Assembly (NCBI GenBank): GCA_902141825.1
Contig: CABFPG010000001.1
Location: 744,001-808,000, forward strand
Source: Thalassocella blandensis
GTDB taxonomy: Bacteria > Pseudomonadota > Gammaproteobacteria > Pseudomonadales > Cellvibrionaceae
Length of the DNA stretch: 64,000 nt
Reading direction: 5' to 3'
Part shown: positions 9,169 through 19,648 of the stretch, in pieces
How the letters are laid out: every line of letters starts with the position of its first letter
Numbering within the stretch: position 1 is the stretch's first letter
Program-made: the position numbers and the translations under genes
Notes under the pieces: generated by a model
Databases searched by the model: none
Seen by the model: only the letters and a program-made list of their open reading frames with translations
What the model was told of the DNA's origin: nothing

Positions 9169-11442
9169 TTAGAAGGTTTTGCCAACAAACAGATAGAAGC
9201 TGCTTTGGTCATCATCTGTGCGACCATACGCAAGATAGGTTGGCCCCAAAATACCATTCCAGCCGATAAAAATACTGCCGGATTGTATAATTTCATCATA
9301 GTCGATGTCTGCGCGCTCACTCCAGACGTTGCCCGCTTCTATTGACGCCCCAACATATAAAGGCAGACTGAAAGCTCCAAAATCATTGGCTGCCAGTTGA
9401 TAGGTATAAACCTCACTCACAAACCTGACATGCTGCCCATTCATCGATCTGGCCGGTATCCCGGATAAATTCAAAAACCCTCCAAGACTGTACCCACTAA
9501 GCAAACCTAAAGCATTTTCGCTGATAACACTTTGAAACCGCGCTCGCGAGCGAAAACTGTGTTTGCCAAAGGATTTAACTCCGTTGAATTCAGCATCGGC
9601 CTTGGTGGAAAACTCGGTGGTATCCAGGTAATCATCTTTTGTGCGTTCAATTCGAGTTGTGAGCTTCCAGCCAGCGTTAGGAAAGGTTGCATCATTCAGG
9701 CTATCAAAATTAAACGTGAGGGCTGTGCCCTTCTGCCGCGCTTTAATTTCATCTATCCCCAATACTTCACCAAATATAGTCGGCGTTTTAATATAGGCGT
9801 CCTGGTAGAGTAACGAAAGCACAACATCGAATTGGTCCAATGCATCCCACCCCATACCGGTATCCATGCGGGAGCGATTGACAAACACTTCACCCAATAA
9901 TTCATCACTGGCGATATATTCATAAGTTTCGCGCTCGTACTCACCTCGAACCATCCAGAAAAATCCGGAATTTCGAAGTGGAAAATAAAACTCAGAATTG
10001 ATGCGTTTGTCCGTGCCGATTTCAGCCGAGGAATACCATTCAGCGCCATAGGGAGTAAGATTGGTCAAGCGATAAGAAGCTCCCATTTGATAGCGGCTAA
10101 ACGAATCAAAATCATCTTCCATGGAAAATTTAAAATCCAGATAACCCGGTCCCCATTCTTTTTCCTCCACAAGTACATTGAGCACATTCAGCTGCTGCTT
10201 TTTATCAATTGAGGTAGAAATACGGGCAATACTGCCCTGTCCATACAATTTGTCTGTGGCTTCGGCAAGATCATTTTGAGAATAGGCTTGTCCAACGTTC
10301 AACCCCATTCGATGCAACAAAAAATCGTCTGCCAGACGAGAGTGATTGGTCAATTGAATTTTATCAATTCGCGTTGCCACATCCGAAGCAACAGGTTCTG
10401 ATACAACACGCGCAATATTCAGCTGAGCCAGCTGTTGCAGCATGGCACTCTGCTCAAATACTTTCAGTGTTTCTGTGTAGCCTATGTCGATTGTCTGACC
10501 AACTTTGTCAAAATCCAGCATGCCGACATCCTCGATCGGCGGCTCAATAAAAACATCCGTTTCCTGTAACAAGGATTTTTGGTAGTCCACATTGTTGTGA
10601 GTGAGAAAGCCTGTCAATTGGCGAATAATAGTAAAACTCGACGTTAACTCTTCCCGATGTAATTCCGGCGATCCGATGTTCACGGCGATAATCACCTGAG
10701 CCCCAAGTGATTTCGCTACACTAATCGGTAAATTGTTGGCAATTCCCCCATCAACCAAAATACGACCATTTTTCTCAACCGGTCGAACAATTCCGGGAAG
10801 CGACATGGATGCCTGCATCGCGGACGCAAGGTCGCCGCGATTTAACACCACCTCTTCCCCGGTTTCCACATCAGCCGCCACGGCGCGATAAGGAATCGGC
10901 AACTGGTCAAACGAGGCGAATCGGGGATAACTGCCAACCATGGAATTCAACAAATCAATCATACCCTGTCCTTGAATAAATCCTCGGGGCATTTTGAGAT
11001 TATGACCATCGAACCCGATATCTACGTGAATAGGAAAATTGTCCAGTTGACGCTTACGTCTGTTGGGAATTAGCGACCGGCTCAAATCATCCTGGTATCC
11101 CGCATCCCAGTCGGCCGAATGAAACATGCTCTCTATTTCCACCGCTGTTCGGCCACTGGCATAGAGCCCACCAACAAACGAACCGATACTGGTTCCAACA
11201 ATTAAATCAATGGGAATATGTTTCTCTTCCAACACTTTCAGCACACCAATATGTGCCCCACCACGTGCGCCACCACCGCCGAGCACCAATGCGACGCAAG
11301 GGCGCTGCAGAGCGTCGGCGCATATTGGTTTTTGAGGGAGCTCAGACACGGGAACTGTCGGCTTGTTTTCCGCGTAACTCGAAGACATACACAGCAAAAC
11401 AAACAGCGTCAAAAAACACTGTTGAGGGAATTTCAACAACAT
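9169..11442 (-). CDS. Patatin-like phospholipase with outer-membrane barrel (PlpD type, type Vd secretion)
   Basis: A 757-aa protein. The ATG at 11442 is chosen because it opens directly on a signal peptide (ending SSSYA, residue 24); a TTG 114 bases upstream would bury the signal. The patatin domain (about 48-330) has the oxyanion loop GGGGARGG, nucleophile motif GTSIG (Ser85) and the catalytic Asp in VDGGIANN. A POTRA-like segment and a C-terminal beta-barrel (about 440-757, ending in Phe) follow. This order matches PlpD of Pseudomonas aeruginosa, a phospholipase A1 exported through its own barrel. The gene stands alone, transcribed away from the large sensor kinase gene. Confidence 0.88.
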   Translation of the reverse strand: MLLKFPQQCFLTLFVLLCMSSSYAENKPTVPVSELPQKPICADALQRPCVALVLGGGGARGGAHIGVLKVLEEKHIPIDLIVGTSIGSFVGGLYASGRTAVEIESMFHSADWDAGYQDDLSRSLIPNRRKRQLDNFPIHVDIGFDGHNLKMPRGFIQGQGMIDLLNSMVGSYPRFASFDQLPIPYRAVAADVETGEEVVLNRGDLASAMQASMSLPGIVRPVEKNGRILVDGGIANNLPISVAKSLGAQVIIAVNIGSPELHREELTSSFTIIRQLTGFLTHNNVDYQKSLLQETDVFIEPPIEDVGMLDFDKVGQTIDIGYTETLKVFEQSAMLQQLAQLNIARVVSEPVASDVATRIDKIQLTNHSRLADDFLLHRMGLNVGQAYSQNDLAEATDKLYGQGSIARISTSIDKKQQLNVLNVLVEEKEWGPGYLDFKFSMEDDFDSFSRYQMGASYRLTNLTPYGAEWYSSAEIGTDKRINSEFYFPLRNSGFFWMVRGEYERETYEYIASDELLGEVFVNRSRMDTGMGWDALDQFDVVLSLLYQDAYIKTPTIFGEVLGIDEIKARQKGTALTFNFDSLNDATFPNAGWKLTTRIERTKDDYLDTTEFSTKADAEFNGVKSFGKHSFRSRARFQSVISENALGLLSGYSLGGFLNLSGIPARSMNGQHVRFVSEVYTYQLAANDFGAFSLPLYVGASIEAGNVWSERADIDYDEIIQSGSIFIGWNGILGPTYLAYGRTDDDQSSFYLFVGKTF

Positions 11443-11752
11443 AGATGTTAACCGGCTTGAATGTATGCGCTCGCATGCCGATGGAGCACTTTGAATAGGG
11501 GCATTATAAAGAGCACGGGAGATTAATAAATGTCTTAATCCGTTAAATGCCGACAACTTTTTACAATCTCCCCGCCAGCATATTCCACTTGCTATACGGG
11601 ACTTATGAGCTATTGCGAAATTCCGGGATTATTTGAGAGATTCAAGGTGGTAGTCGAACTGGCAGCTATACTAAAAACTGCGACCCGAAATATTCACAGT
11701 CAATCAACCCGTAATCAACGCGGTTAGCGAAGTCAGGAATTTAGCTAAGTTG
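11443..11752. other. Divergent promoter region between patatin and sensor kinase genes
   Basis: About 310 bases between two divergently transcribed genes. It should contain both promoters. I see no strong inverted repeat or near-consensus promoter that I would call with confidence. Confidence 0.5.
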
Positions 11753-14700
11753 ATGAAAAAACTCATAAAAACTGGACATTCGGCATTTAAATTTCACCTG
11801 TTCTGGGGAATATTTTGTATTGCATTCACTGTGGCAGTCCAATGCCAGGCGAACGCTCCCAGTGCCAACAGCCGCTTCACTCTGCTCTCAAGTGACGACG
11901 GTTTAGCCACCGGTGCGGTAAAAGCGGTCTACCAGGACAGTGTCGGCTATATGTGGTTTGGCGGGCAAGACGGGCTCGCACGCTTTGATGGTTACGAATA
12001 CGAGCATTTTACTCACCGCGCGGGCGATGCACAGTCGATCAGCCACAATGACATTTCCGATATCATCGAAGACACGCAACAGCGGTTGTGGGTGGCAACA
12101 GACTCCGGCCTGGACCTATTTGATCGGGATAAAAACAGTTTTACGAATTACGCGTTACCCGACAGTGAAGAAGTTCTGGTAAGAAACATGGTGGTCGACC
12201 AGCGGGGCCTGATGTGGTTGGGCACCCCCAATGGCCTGGTAAAATTTAATCCAGACACTAAAGTATTCACCCCCATCGGCCTACGTGACCCCAACACTCA
12301 GGAAAGCATTAAAAATCTGGTACTGCACCTGACCATCGATCATCAAGGCATGATCTGGGCCAGCACCGACGGAGCAGGCTTGTTTCGTTACAACCCACAA
12401 ACGGAGACCTTTTTTCGTTATACACACGATAAAGAAGACCCCGAATCTATCGCCCATAATGTGGTTTGGATGGTTAAGCAACTTCGCGATGGCAAAATCT
12501 GGGTGGCAACAGATGTCGATTTAAGTGTGCTGGAACCCGTCACTGGAAAATTTACTCACTACCGCTACATAAAAGACGACCCCACCAGTATTGCCGGACC
12601 AACCGTCACATATCTGATGGAAGATGACGACGGTTATCTTTGGGTGGGGACCAACCTGGGCTTGTGCGTCCTGGATATTAATTCAAACAAATTCTCGCGA
12701 ATCTTACACGACCCAAATGACCCGAACAGTATCAGCAGCAATATAATTCGTATCATTTATCAGGATAATAACCAGGACGTATGGGTGGGAACATTTCCCG
12801 ATGGGGTAAACTTTTTTAATCGCGGAGACATGCCGTTTAATACCTACCGTCATCGCCCAGAAGATCCTTACGGTATTAACGCAACGGCCGTTCTGTCCTT
12901 CCTGGAAGATAGCCAAGGAAGATTTTGGGTGGGCACAGACGGCGGTGGAGCCAATTTATTCGATCCCAAGCGGGATACACCCGTGTACTACGAACCCGAT
13001 GAATCACGGGTATTTGACCCTGAACTAATCAGTGGAAATGCAATTCTGGATTTAGCCGAAGATTCCCAAGGCAATATCTGGATGGGTCACTGGGGACGCG
13101 GCATTAGTCGACTCAATCCAGAGTCCGGCGCGATCACGCATTATAAGTTGGATCACCAGGCCCCCTTTGCGCTGCGCAGTGGGAACGTGTGGGTATTGTT
13201 TTTTGACCGGGATGAAACACTCTGGGTGGGCACCATTGGCGGAGGACTCTATCGTTACAATCCGGCGCAGGATAATTTTATGTTATATCAGCATAACCCG
13301 AATGACCCTACAACTTCAGGCTCCATGATTATCTGGACAATCATGCAAGACAGCCATGGTATGTTATGGATAGGCACAGATGATGGGCTGGATCAACTAG
13401 ATCCTCACACTGACACATTCAAACATTTTCGCCATGACGAAAAAAATCCGCAATCCCTTGGGCACAACGTTGTGCTCAGCATTCACGAAGCGAGCGATGG
13501 TACGATGTGGATCGGCACACGTGGAGGCGGATTAAATAAACTGAACAAAACCACAGAGAGCTTTACACGCTTCGATAAACAAAGGGATTTTCCGAGCAAT
13601 GTGATAAATGCGATAGAAGAGGACCAACAAGGTAATTTATGGCTTGGCTCCAACAAAGGTTTAATTCGGTTCAACCCCAAAAGCGAAAATATCCGCACTT
13701 ACAATAAATCCAATGGCATCCAGGGTGACAATTTCAACATTAATACCTCTATCACTTTACGCAATGGTGAGTTGGTTTTTGGAGGCACGAAGGGATACAC
13801 CGTTTTTGACCCGAGAAAAATTACAGACAATGACTACTTGCCCCACATCGTCATGCGCGAGTTAAAAATCCTCAATGAAACCGTGCACATCGATACCGAA
13901 AACTCCCCTTTGACAAAAAGTATTAATCGCACGGAATACCTGGAGTTAAATTATGACCAGTACGTGGTTACATTTAAATTCGCCGGGTTAAGCTACCGCA
14001 ATCCAGAAAAAAACCAGTACGCTTACCGCTTAGATCCGTTTGACAAAAAATGGAACAACGTCGGCACACAACGCACCGCAACATACACCAATCTGGATGC
14101 CGGAGAATATCACCTGCGAATCAAAGCGGCCAATAACGAAGGCCTGTGGAATGAAACAGCCAAAATCATTGCAATACGGGTACTCCCTCCCCCCTGGCTA
14201 ACCTGGTGGGCATACACGCTGTACGGATTGATTTTATTTGCAATTATTGCCGGTGCAATTGAATACCAGCGGCGAAAACGACAATTCGCAGAGAAACTCA
14301 ACGTCATTTTGGAAGAAAAAGTTTCGCAAAGAACGGAAGAGTTGCGCAATAAAAACTACGATATTCAGATTATGCTCAACAACATTCGACAAGGCTTAAT
14401 CACGGTACAGCCAGATGGCAGGATCTATCATGAATATTCACGCTTTGTAGAAACCATTTTCGAAACAGACCAGATCGCCAATCAATACTATGACGACTTG
14501 CTTTTTCGCCATGCAGAGCTCAGCCAAAACGATAAGGATCAAATTACAGAAGCGGTCAAAGCCATCATCAATGAAGATGTTATGAATTTTGAATTTAATC
14601 ATCATTTATTGTGTGACACGATAGAGGTGGAAATTAACCATCAGCATAAAATCCTTGATCTGGACTGGAGTGCAATAACAGAACAGGATGATGATACCGT

Positions 14701-15754
14701 TACAAAAATAATGATCAGTATTCGCGATGTCACCGCACTTCGCCAAGCCGAATCCGAGCGCGAACAACAAAAACGAGAATTAATCATTATCGGCCAATTG
14801 ATCAATATTTCAGACACAAAATTTAAAGCTTACTGTAAATCTGTGGATAAACTGATCCACAAAAATGAAACGCTAATCCAAAGTAACAATCCGCTAACAC
14901 ACGAGACACTGACATCTCTGTTTCGTAATATGCACACGATCAAAGGAAATTCCCGCACGTATGGCTTTGATTTTTTAAGTGATGCGGCCCACCAGGCGGA
15001 AGACCTCTACAGCCGACTTTCCGCAACAAAAGAACCGCGTGACACGCCGCAAATTCAATTGGCGCAAGATCTCTCGAACCTTCGCCAGACGCTCAAAGAA
15101 TATCAAACCGTTTTTCAGCGTGTTTTTGAACGCGGCAACACTGATACTGCAAACCCGCAACAAAATGCATCTTTCACCTTAAAAACCACCCTGGAGAACA
15201 TTACACAATCACTTCCATCCATTGCGCTAGAATTAGGAAAAAACGCTCCGCTGGTTGAATTTTTGTCCGACGATATCGAGATATCAGAACAGACGGCAGA
15301 GCTGATCAATCAAGTTTTCACTCACATACTTCGAAACAGCATTGACCATGGGATTGAGACCGCCGAGGTGAGAATAGCGGCAGGAAAACCAGCACACGGT
15401 AAAATCAGTCTGCGCTGGCAACGGGAAAATGAGCACCTCCAAATTTATGTGAAAGATGATGGTCAGGGGCTGGACATCGGCAGGCTCTACCAGAAAGGAC
15501 TCACATTAGGAATGTGGACCCCGTCGGATAATCCGACCAGGCAAAACATTGCTGAGCTGGTATTTTCATCCGGCGTATCAACAAAAGAGCAAGTCACAGA
15601 AATTTCCGGACGAGGGGTCGGAATGGATGCCGCGAAAGCCTATATAGAAGAGCAGCGTGGCGCCATTGCCATCCAACTTTTACAAAATACTCAGGAAAAA
15701 TATACAAACACCCCTTTTGAGTTCTTTATTCAACTTCCCCACGAGCCGCAATAG
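11753..15754 (+). CDS. Giant propeller sensor kinase: Reg_prop - Y_Y_Y - TM - PAS - Hpt - CheA-like ATPase
   Basis: A 1333-aa inner-membrane sensor; the ATG at 11753 follows a TTG three bases earlier. After a signal/anchor segment come about fourteen two-component-regulator propeller repeats (residues 40-700, repeated WVGT/GLxxxD patterns), a Y_Y_Y domain (about 730-810), a transmembrane helix (about 817-838), a coiled coil, a PAS-like domain (about 870-1000), an Hpt domain with phospho-acceptor His in HTIKGNSR (about 1061), and a CheA-type ATPase (RNSIDHGIE, DDGQGLD, SGRGVGMDA). A dimerising HisKA helix and a receiver domain are absent. Propeller sensors usually end in HisKA, so a CheA-like output is unusual. 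In related bacteria such sensors respond to oligosaccharides in the periplasm; the ligand here is unknown. No response regulator is adjacent. Confidence 0.85.
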   Translation: MKKLIKTGHSAFKFHLFWGIFCIAFTVAVQCQANAPSANSRFTLLSSDDGLATGAVKAVYQDSVGYMWFGGQDGLARFDGYEYEHFTHRAGDAQSISHNDISDIIEDTQQRLWVATDSGLDLFDRDKNSFTNYALPDSEEVLVRNMVVDQRGLMWLGTPNGLVKFNPDTKVFTPIGLRDPNTQESIKNLVLHLTIDHQGMIWASTDGAGLFRYNPQTETFFRYTHDKEDPESIAHNVVWMVKQLRDGKIWVATDVDLSVLEPVTGKFTHYRYIKDDPTSIAGPTVTYLMEDDDGYLWVGTNLGLCVLDINSNKFSRILHDPNDPNSISSNIIRIIYQDNNQDVWVGTFPDGVNFFNRGDMPFNTYRHRPEDPYGINATAVLSFLEDSQGRFWVGTDGGGANLFDPKRDTPVYYEPDESRVFDPELISGNAILDLAEDSQGNIWMGHWGRGISRLNPESGAITHYKLDHQAPFALRSGNVWVLFFDRDETLWVGTIGGGLYRYNPAQDNFMLYQHNPNDPTTSGSMIIWTIMQDSHGMLWIGTDDGLDQLDPHTDTFKHFRHDEKNPQSLGHNVVLSIHEASDGTMWIGTRGGGLNKLNKTTESFTRFDKQRDFPSNVINAIEEDQQGNLWLGSNKGLIRFNPKSENIRTYNKSNGIQGDNFNINTSITLRNGELVFGGTKGYTVFDPRKITDNDYLPHIVMRELKILNETVHIDTENSPLTKSINRTEYLELNYDQYVVTFKFAGLSYRNPEKNQYAYRLDPFDKKWNNVGTQRTATYTNLDAGEYHLRIKAANNEGLWNETAKIIAIRVLPPPWLTWWAYTLYGLILFAIIAGAIEYQRRKRQFAEKLNVILEEKVSQRTEELRNKNYDIQIMLNNIRQGLITVQPDGRIYHEYSRFVETIFETDQIANQYYDDLLFRHAELSQNDKDQITEAVKAIINEDVMNFEFNHHLLCDTIEVEINHQHKILDLDWSAITEQDDDTVTKIMISIRDVTALRQAESEREQQKRELIIIGQLINISDTKFKAYCKSVDKLIHKNETLIQSNNPLTHETLTSLFRNMHTIKGNSRTYGFDFLSDAAHQAEDLYSRLSATKEPRDTPQIQLAQDLSNLRQTLKEYQTVFQRVFERGNTDTANPQQNASFTLKTTLENITQSLPSIALELGKNAPLVEFLSDDIEISEQTAELINQVFTHILRNSIDHGIETAEVRIAAGKPAHGKISLRWQRENEHLQIYVKDDGQGLDIGRLYQKGLTLGMWTPSDNPTRQNIAELVFSSGVSTKEQVTEISGRGVGMDAAKAYIEEQRGAIAIQLLQNTQEKYTNTPFEFFIQLPHEPQ

Positions 15755-16087
15755 TTCATTCACCGAGAAATTATATCGTCACATCTTATCTTTTTTGATA
15801 TGGCTTAAATCTCAGCCTTATAATCGCAATATACTCACTCCGCTTAAAAATTTTCCTGATACTGCGCAACCCTGCAAAAAAAGAACAAATAATTCGCATC
15901 AATTCTACTGCTGACATGCGACATCATTTTTGATGATGACAACCGGGTTAGCATGGTCAAAGAATTGCATAGGGTGAATTAAACAACTTTAACGTGAGAA
16001 TGCGAAGGACATCTGACCAAGCTCATAGACTTTTTAACACGTTGACAAACACATAACGATCCAGGAACTTAAACAAACAGGAACCCT
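15755..16087. other. Intergenic region before the LpxR-like gene
   Basis: About 330 bases. It holds a small inverted repeat (CATCAT/ATGATG around 15924-15940) without a T run, and a TTGACA hexamer near 16042 that may be a -35 element although no good -10 follows at the right distance. No gene is supported. Confidence 0.45.
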
Positions 16088-17239
16088 ATGTTACGGAACT
16101 CTTTATTTCAGCAACTTAAGTTAATGACAATAACCTTTTTAGTGGCTTTCAGCGCTTCAGCCACAGTACAGGCGCAAAACGCCCCCACGCCATCCAATAC
16201 TGACAACGCTTCCATAAACGAACAATCCGTAAAGCCGGCTACGACAGATGAGGAAACATCAGAAACCGTCGATCCGCGTGAAAACATAAGCAATGCAATT
16301 AATTCTGGACGAAGTTATGTCAGCCTGGTGTTTGAAAATGACATTTTTTTCAAAGATGACGGCGGATACACCAACGGTGTCGGTATCGCGTGGGGACACG
16401 GACTATTTGAAAGATTTGACAAGGAAAATACCCCCTGGCCATTACACCTATTAGTCAAACACCTGCCGATTAACACTCAGGAAGGGCGGCATCGCGCTAT
16501 CAGCTATCTCGTAGGACAAATGATGAGCACACCGGAAGATATTACCAAGCCCGCACCGGAACCTGGCGATGCTCCTTACGCTGGGTTGCTGGCTGGGCGT
16601 GTTACTTTCCACTCATTCAACGCAGTCCGCACAGATCGCTTAACACTGGTGCTTGGAATGGTGGGCCCATCTTCTGGAGCAGAAGACGCGCAAAGCCTGG
16701 TGCATGACGTTACCGGATCGGAAAACCCACAAGGCTGGGACACACAAATTAAAGACGAACCCGTATTCCGAGTCGAACGATCTCGCAGCGACCGCTATTG
16801 GGATACAGCTTTCGACAACGGATTAGAAATGGATCTGGTCGGCACCTCGGTCGGCGGTTTAGGCAACCTGTCCAGTGATATAGGCTACGGCCTGGGACTC
16901 CGTTTCGGGCAGAGCTTAAGAGACAGCTTTCCCACAGCAACCAATCTGCCAGGGCGGGAAATTAACCCTACTGCAGGCAATCGCAATCAACACTGGATGA
17001 TCTACATGAACCTGCTGGGTAGCTATACTTTCAACAATATTATGATAGAAGGCAATACCTTTAAAGACAGCTATGGCGCCGAGCTTGTTCATGAACAGCT
17101 TAAATTCTCTTTCGGAGCGGCGTACAATATTGGCAAATGGGCATTTTCCTATACCGGTGCCTTGTCGTCCAAACAATATGAAGCTCAGGACGATATGGGT
17201 AAATTCGGCTCGATTAATGTTACCTACAAATTGCATTAA
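16088..17239 (+). CDS. lpxR: LpxR-family lipid A deacylase, outer membrane
   Basis: A 383-aa protein with a signal peptide (about 1-29, ending VQAQ), a low-complexity Thr/Ser/Glu linker (30-70), then an LpxR-type barrel starting SYVSLVFENDIFFKDDGGYTNG; this Asn-Asp pair followed by the Tyr-Thr-Asn-Gly turn is the family active-site signature. LpxR removes the 3'-linked acyloxyacyl group from lipid A in the outer membrane, altering surface charge and immune recognition in pathogens. The gene has an AGGAA site 5 bases before ATG. It precedes the molybdopterin oxidoreductase gene by 84 bases on the same strand, but a functional link is not evident. The gene symbol rests on family membership. Confidence 0.82.
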   Translation: MLRNSLFQQLKLMTITFLVAFSASATVQAQNAPTPSNTDNASINEQSVKPATTDEETSETVDPRENISNAINSGRSYVSLVFENDIFFKDDGGYTNGVGIAWGHGLFERFDKENTPWPLHLLVKHLPINTQEGRHRAISYLVGQMMSTPEDITKPAPEPGDAPYAGLLAGRVTFHSFNAVRTDRLTLVLGMVGPSSGAEDAQSLVHDVTGSENPQGWDTQIKDEPVFRVERSRSDRYWDTAFDNGLEMDLVGTSVGGLGNLSSDIGYGLGLRFGQSLRDSFPTATNLPGREINPTAGNRNQHWMIYMNLLGSYTFNNIMIEGNTFKDSYGAELVHEQLKFSFGAAYNIGKWAFSYTGALSSKQYEAQDDMGKFGSINVTYKLH

Positions 17240-17323
17240 GCAACAGTCACAACAAGCCGGCGTTAAACTTTAGCCGGCAATAACGCGATTGCACATAATA
17301 AACTGACAACAGGCATCACTTGC

Positions 17324-19492
17324 GTGAGTACACAAAAAACAATTACTGGTGGTGGATTTAAGGCCATACGTAGCGTTTTACGCTACTCTCGCCAAATTGG
17401 CCCCGTCAACTTATGGCGCACCCTACACTCCAAAAATGCATGTAAAGCCTGTGCATTTGGCACCGGCGGACAAAATGGAGGGTTACATAATGAAGCCCGG
17501 CAAGGCATCGAAATATGTAACAAGAACATACAAGCACACCTCAGCGATATTCGCGCCGGAATACCCAACCAAGTATTTTTTGAAAACTCTATCAATGCAC
17601 TTCAACAACTCAGCGGTAAGGCCCTGGAAGATCTTGGCAGACTGACTACGCCGCTGCATAAAAAAGCAGGAGATCTGCATTATTCACCGACAACCTACGA
17701 ACAGGCATTCGAAACAATTGTAAAAAAACTCAAAGCCAGCGAACCCGATCGCACCTTCTTTTATGCCAGTGGCCGCTCATCTAACGAAGCCGCATTTAGC
17801 ATGCAATTAATGGCCAGGCTCTATGGAACCAACAATATAAACAATTGCTCCTACTACTGCCATCAAGCCTCAGGGGTTGGACTCACCGCCACCGTAGGCA
17901 CTGGCACCGCCACTATACGTTATGATGATTTAAACAAAGCCGATCTTATTTTTGTATTTGGCGCAAACCCGGCTTCCAATCATCCGCGCTATGTCAAAAC
18001 CTTGTTAAAGTGCCGCAGACGAGGAGGCAAGGTTGTCGTCATCAACCCGGCAAAAGAACCCGGGATGTTACGTTTCGCATCTCCCAGCGACTGGCGTTCA
18101 ATGATGAAAGGTGGCGAGGAGGTAGCGAGCCACTACGTACAACCGCATCTGGGCGGGGATCTGGCCTTAATCCAGGGAATCATCAAGTACTTGCTGGAGA
18201 ACAATCTGCACAACGCCGAGTTTATCTCCCAACACACCTCTGGCTTTGATGCGTACCAACAACATATTCTTGCACTTTCCTGGACTGACCTGGAACACGC
18301 TTCCGGAGTGAGCCAGTCGCAAATTGAAGAAATTGCTCAGCTGTATAGCCAAGCCAAAAACACCATCTTTTCCTGGAGTATGGGACTTACCCATCACACG
18401 CATGGGGTAGGCAACATAGAGTCAGTCGTAGCCCTCGCCCTGGTACGCGGTATGATCGGCAAGCCTGGCTGCGGCCTGCTGCCACTTAGAGGACACAGCA
18501 ACATTCAAGGCACTGGCAGCATGGGCTTCACACCCCAGTTAAAACAAGCTATAGAAACCAACATCGAACAAAAACTTGGCCCCATTCTGCCGAAAACACA
18601 CGGAATGGACACGATGAGTTGCATGCACGCTGCACATAACGGTGATATTCAAGCGGCCGTAATGCTGGGAGGCAACCTCCTTGCATCAAACCCTGACTTC
18701 ACATATGCGTCTGCGGCATTGAACAAAATTCCGTTTAAATGTTACATCAGCTCGACCATCAATATGAGCCATGTTCACGCTGTCGATGAAGAGGTTGTTA
18801 TCCTTCCCATACGCGTTCGCGATGAAGAACAGCAGCCCACCACACAGGAATCCATGTTCAACTTCGTCCGCCTAAGTGAAGGAGGTATTGAACGCTTTGC
18901 CCAATTAAAATCCGAAATTGAAATCATCTGCAAACTGGGCGCCCAACTTATCGATAACAGCACGCTGGATTTTTCTTTGTTTCTGGATCATGAAAAAGTA
19001 CGTCAGTTTGTCGGCGATGTCATTCCCGGCTTCCACAACATACAGACCATTGATGAGAACAAAGAAGAATTCCATATCGACGGCCGCACGCTGTACTCAC
19101 CTGAATTCCCAACCGACAACGGAAAAGCAAAGTTTAAAATACACCCACTCCCCCGCATCTCCAGTCAATATCGCCTTACCAGCATCCGTAGCGAAGGCCA
19201 ATTTAACTCCATCATCTACGATGAACGAGACACGTATCGAGGGCAAAACGAACGTTGGGTTGTGTTAATGAACCCCGACGATATGAAAAAGGAAGGTTTA
19301 CAAGAAAATCAATGTGTAAGCCTGAGCACCGCCACCGGACAGATGAAAGACCTGAAAGTTAAAGCATTTGATGTACGCCAGGGCAACTTGATGACCTATT
19401 ACCCGGAAGCCAATATTCTAATCCCCAATACGGTTGATAGCGAAAGCGGAACACCGGGGTTTAAATCCGTAGAGGTAGAATTAAAAATATAA
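17324..19492 (+). CDS. FdhF/YdeP-type molybdopterin oxidoreductase
   Basis: A 722-aa cytoplasmic protein of the molybdopterin oxidoreductase superfamily, closest in pattern to the FdhF/YdeP-like alpha-subunit family (usual length about 740-770 aa). Near the N-terminus the segment NACKACAFGTGGQNGG is characteristic. The central molybdopterin domain has the FVFGANPASNHPR and GGKVVVINPAK strands, and the C-terminal dinucleotide-binding domain has NLMTYYPEANIL. Relatives are annotated as formate dehydrogenase-like, and E. coli YdeP has been linked to acid resistance; the substrate is unproven. There is no twin-arginine signal, and no electron-transfer subunit or FdhD gene is adjacent. GTG is the start codon, with only a weak ribosome-binding site. 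Confidence 0.83.
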   Translation: MSTQKTITGGGFKAIRSVLRYSRQIGPVNLWRTLHSKNACKACAFGTGGQNGGLHNEARQGIEICNKNIQAHLSDIRAGIPNQVFFENSINALQQLSGKALEDLGRLTTPLHKKAGDLHYSPTTYEQAFETIVKKLKASEPDRTFFYASGRSSNEAAFSMQLMARLYGTNNINNCSYYCHQASGVGLTATVGTGTATIRYDDLNKADLIFVFGANPASNHPRYVKTLLKCRRRGGKVVVINPAKEPGMLRFASPSDWRSMMKGGEEVASHYVQPHLGGDLALIQGIIKYLLENNLHNAEFISQHTSGFDAYQQHILALSWTDLEHASGVSQSQIEEIAQLYSQAKNTIFSWSMGLTHHTHGVGNIESVVALALVRGMIGKPGCGLLPLRGHSNIQGTGSMGFTPQLKQAIETNIEQKLGPILPKTHGMDTMSCMHAAHNGDIQAAVMLGGNLLASNPDFTYASAALNKIPFKCYISSTINMSHVHAVDEEVVILPIRVRDEEQQPTTQESMFNFVRLSEGGIERFAQLKSEIEIICKLGAQLIDNSTLDFSLFLDHEKVRQFVGDVIPGFHNIQTIDENKEEFHIDGRTLYSPEFPTDNGKAKFKIHPLPRISSQYRLTSIRSEGQFNSIIYDERDTYRGQNERWVVLMNPDDMKKEGLQENQCVSLSTATGQMKDLKVKAFDVRQGNLMTYYPEANILIPNTVDSESGTPGFKSVEVELKI

Positions 19493-19584
19493 ATAACACC
19501 CGCCAAAAGCACTGGATTTCAGCACATAGGGGAGATCCAGTCGCAGCAAAAACCTCAGGACACTCACTGCGAACAAACACCATA

Positions 19585-19629
19585 TTGCACCCCCAGCTCG
19601 ACACGCTATAATATTTACAAACATTGTAA
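19585..19629 (+). promoter_or_regulatory. Sigma-70 promoter with palindrome over the start region
   Basis: TTGCAC (19585-19590), 16 bases, TATAAT (19607-19612). Just downstream is the palindrome TTACAA-ACA-TTGTAA (19615-19629), placed where transcription should begin, so it could be a repressor site. It drives the small lipoprotein gene at 19649. Confidence 0.65.
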
Positions 19630-19648
19630 TGAAAAAGCGATAAACCAG

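Noticed and set aside
8905-9345. Overlapping short open frames on both strands
   Set aside because: No ribosome-binding sites, no domain-like pattern, and the plus-strand frame overlaps the patatin gene 3' end.
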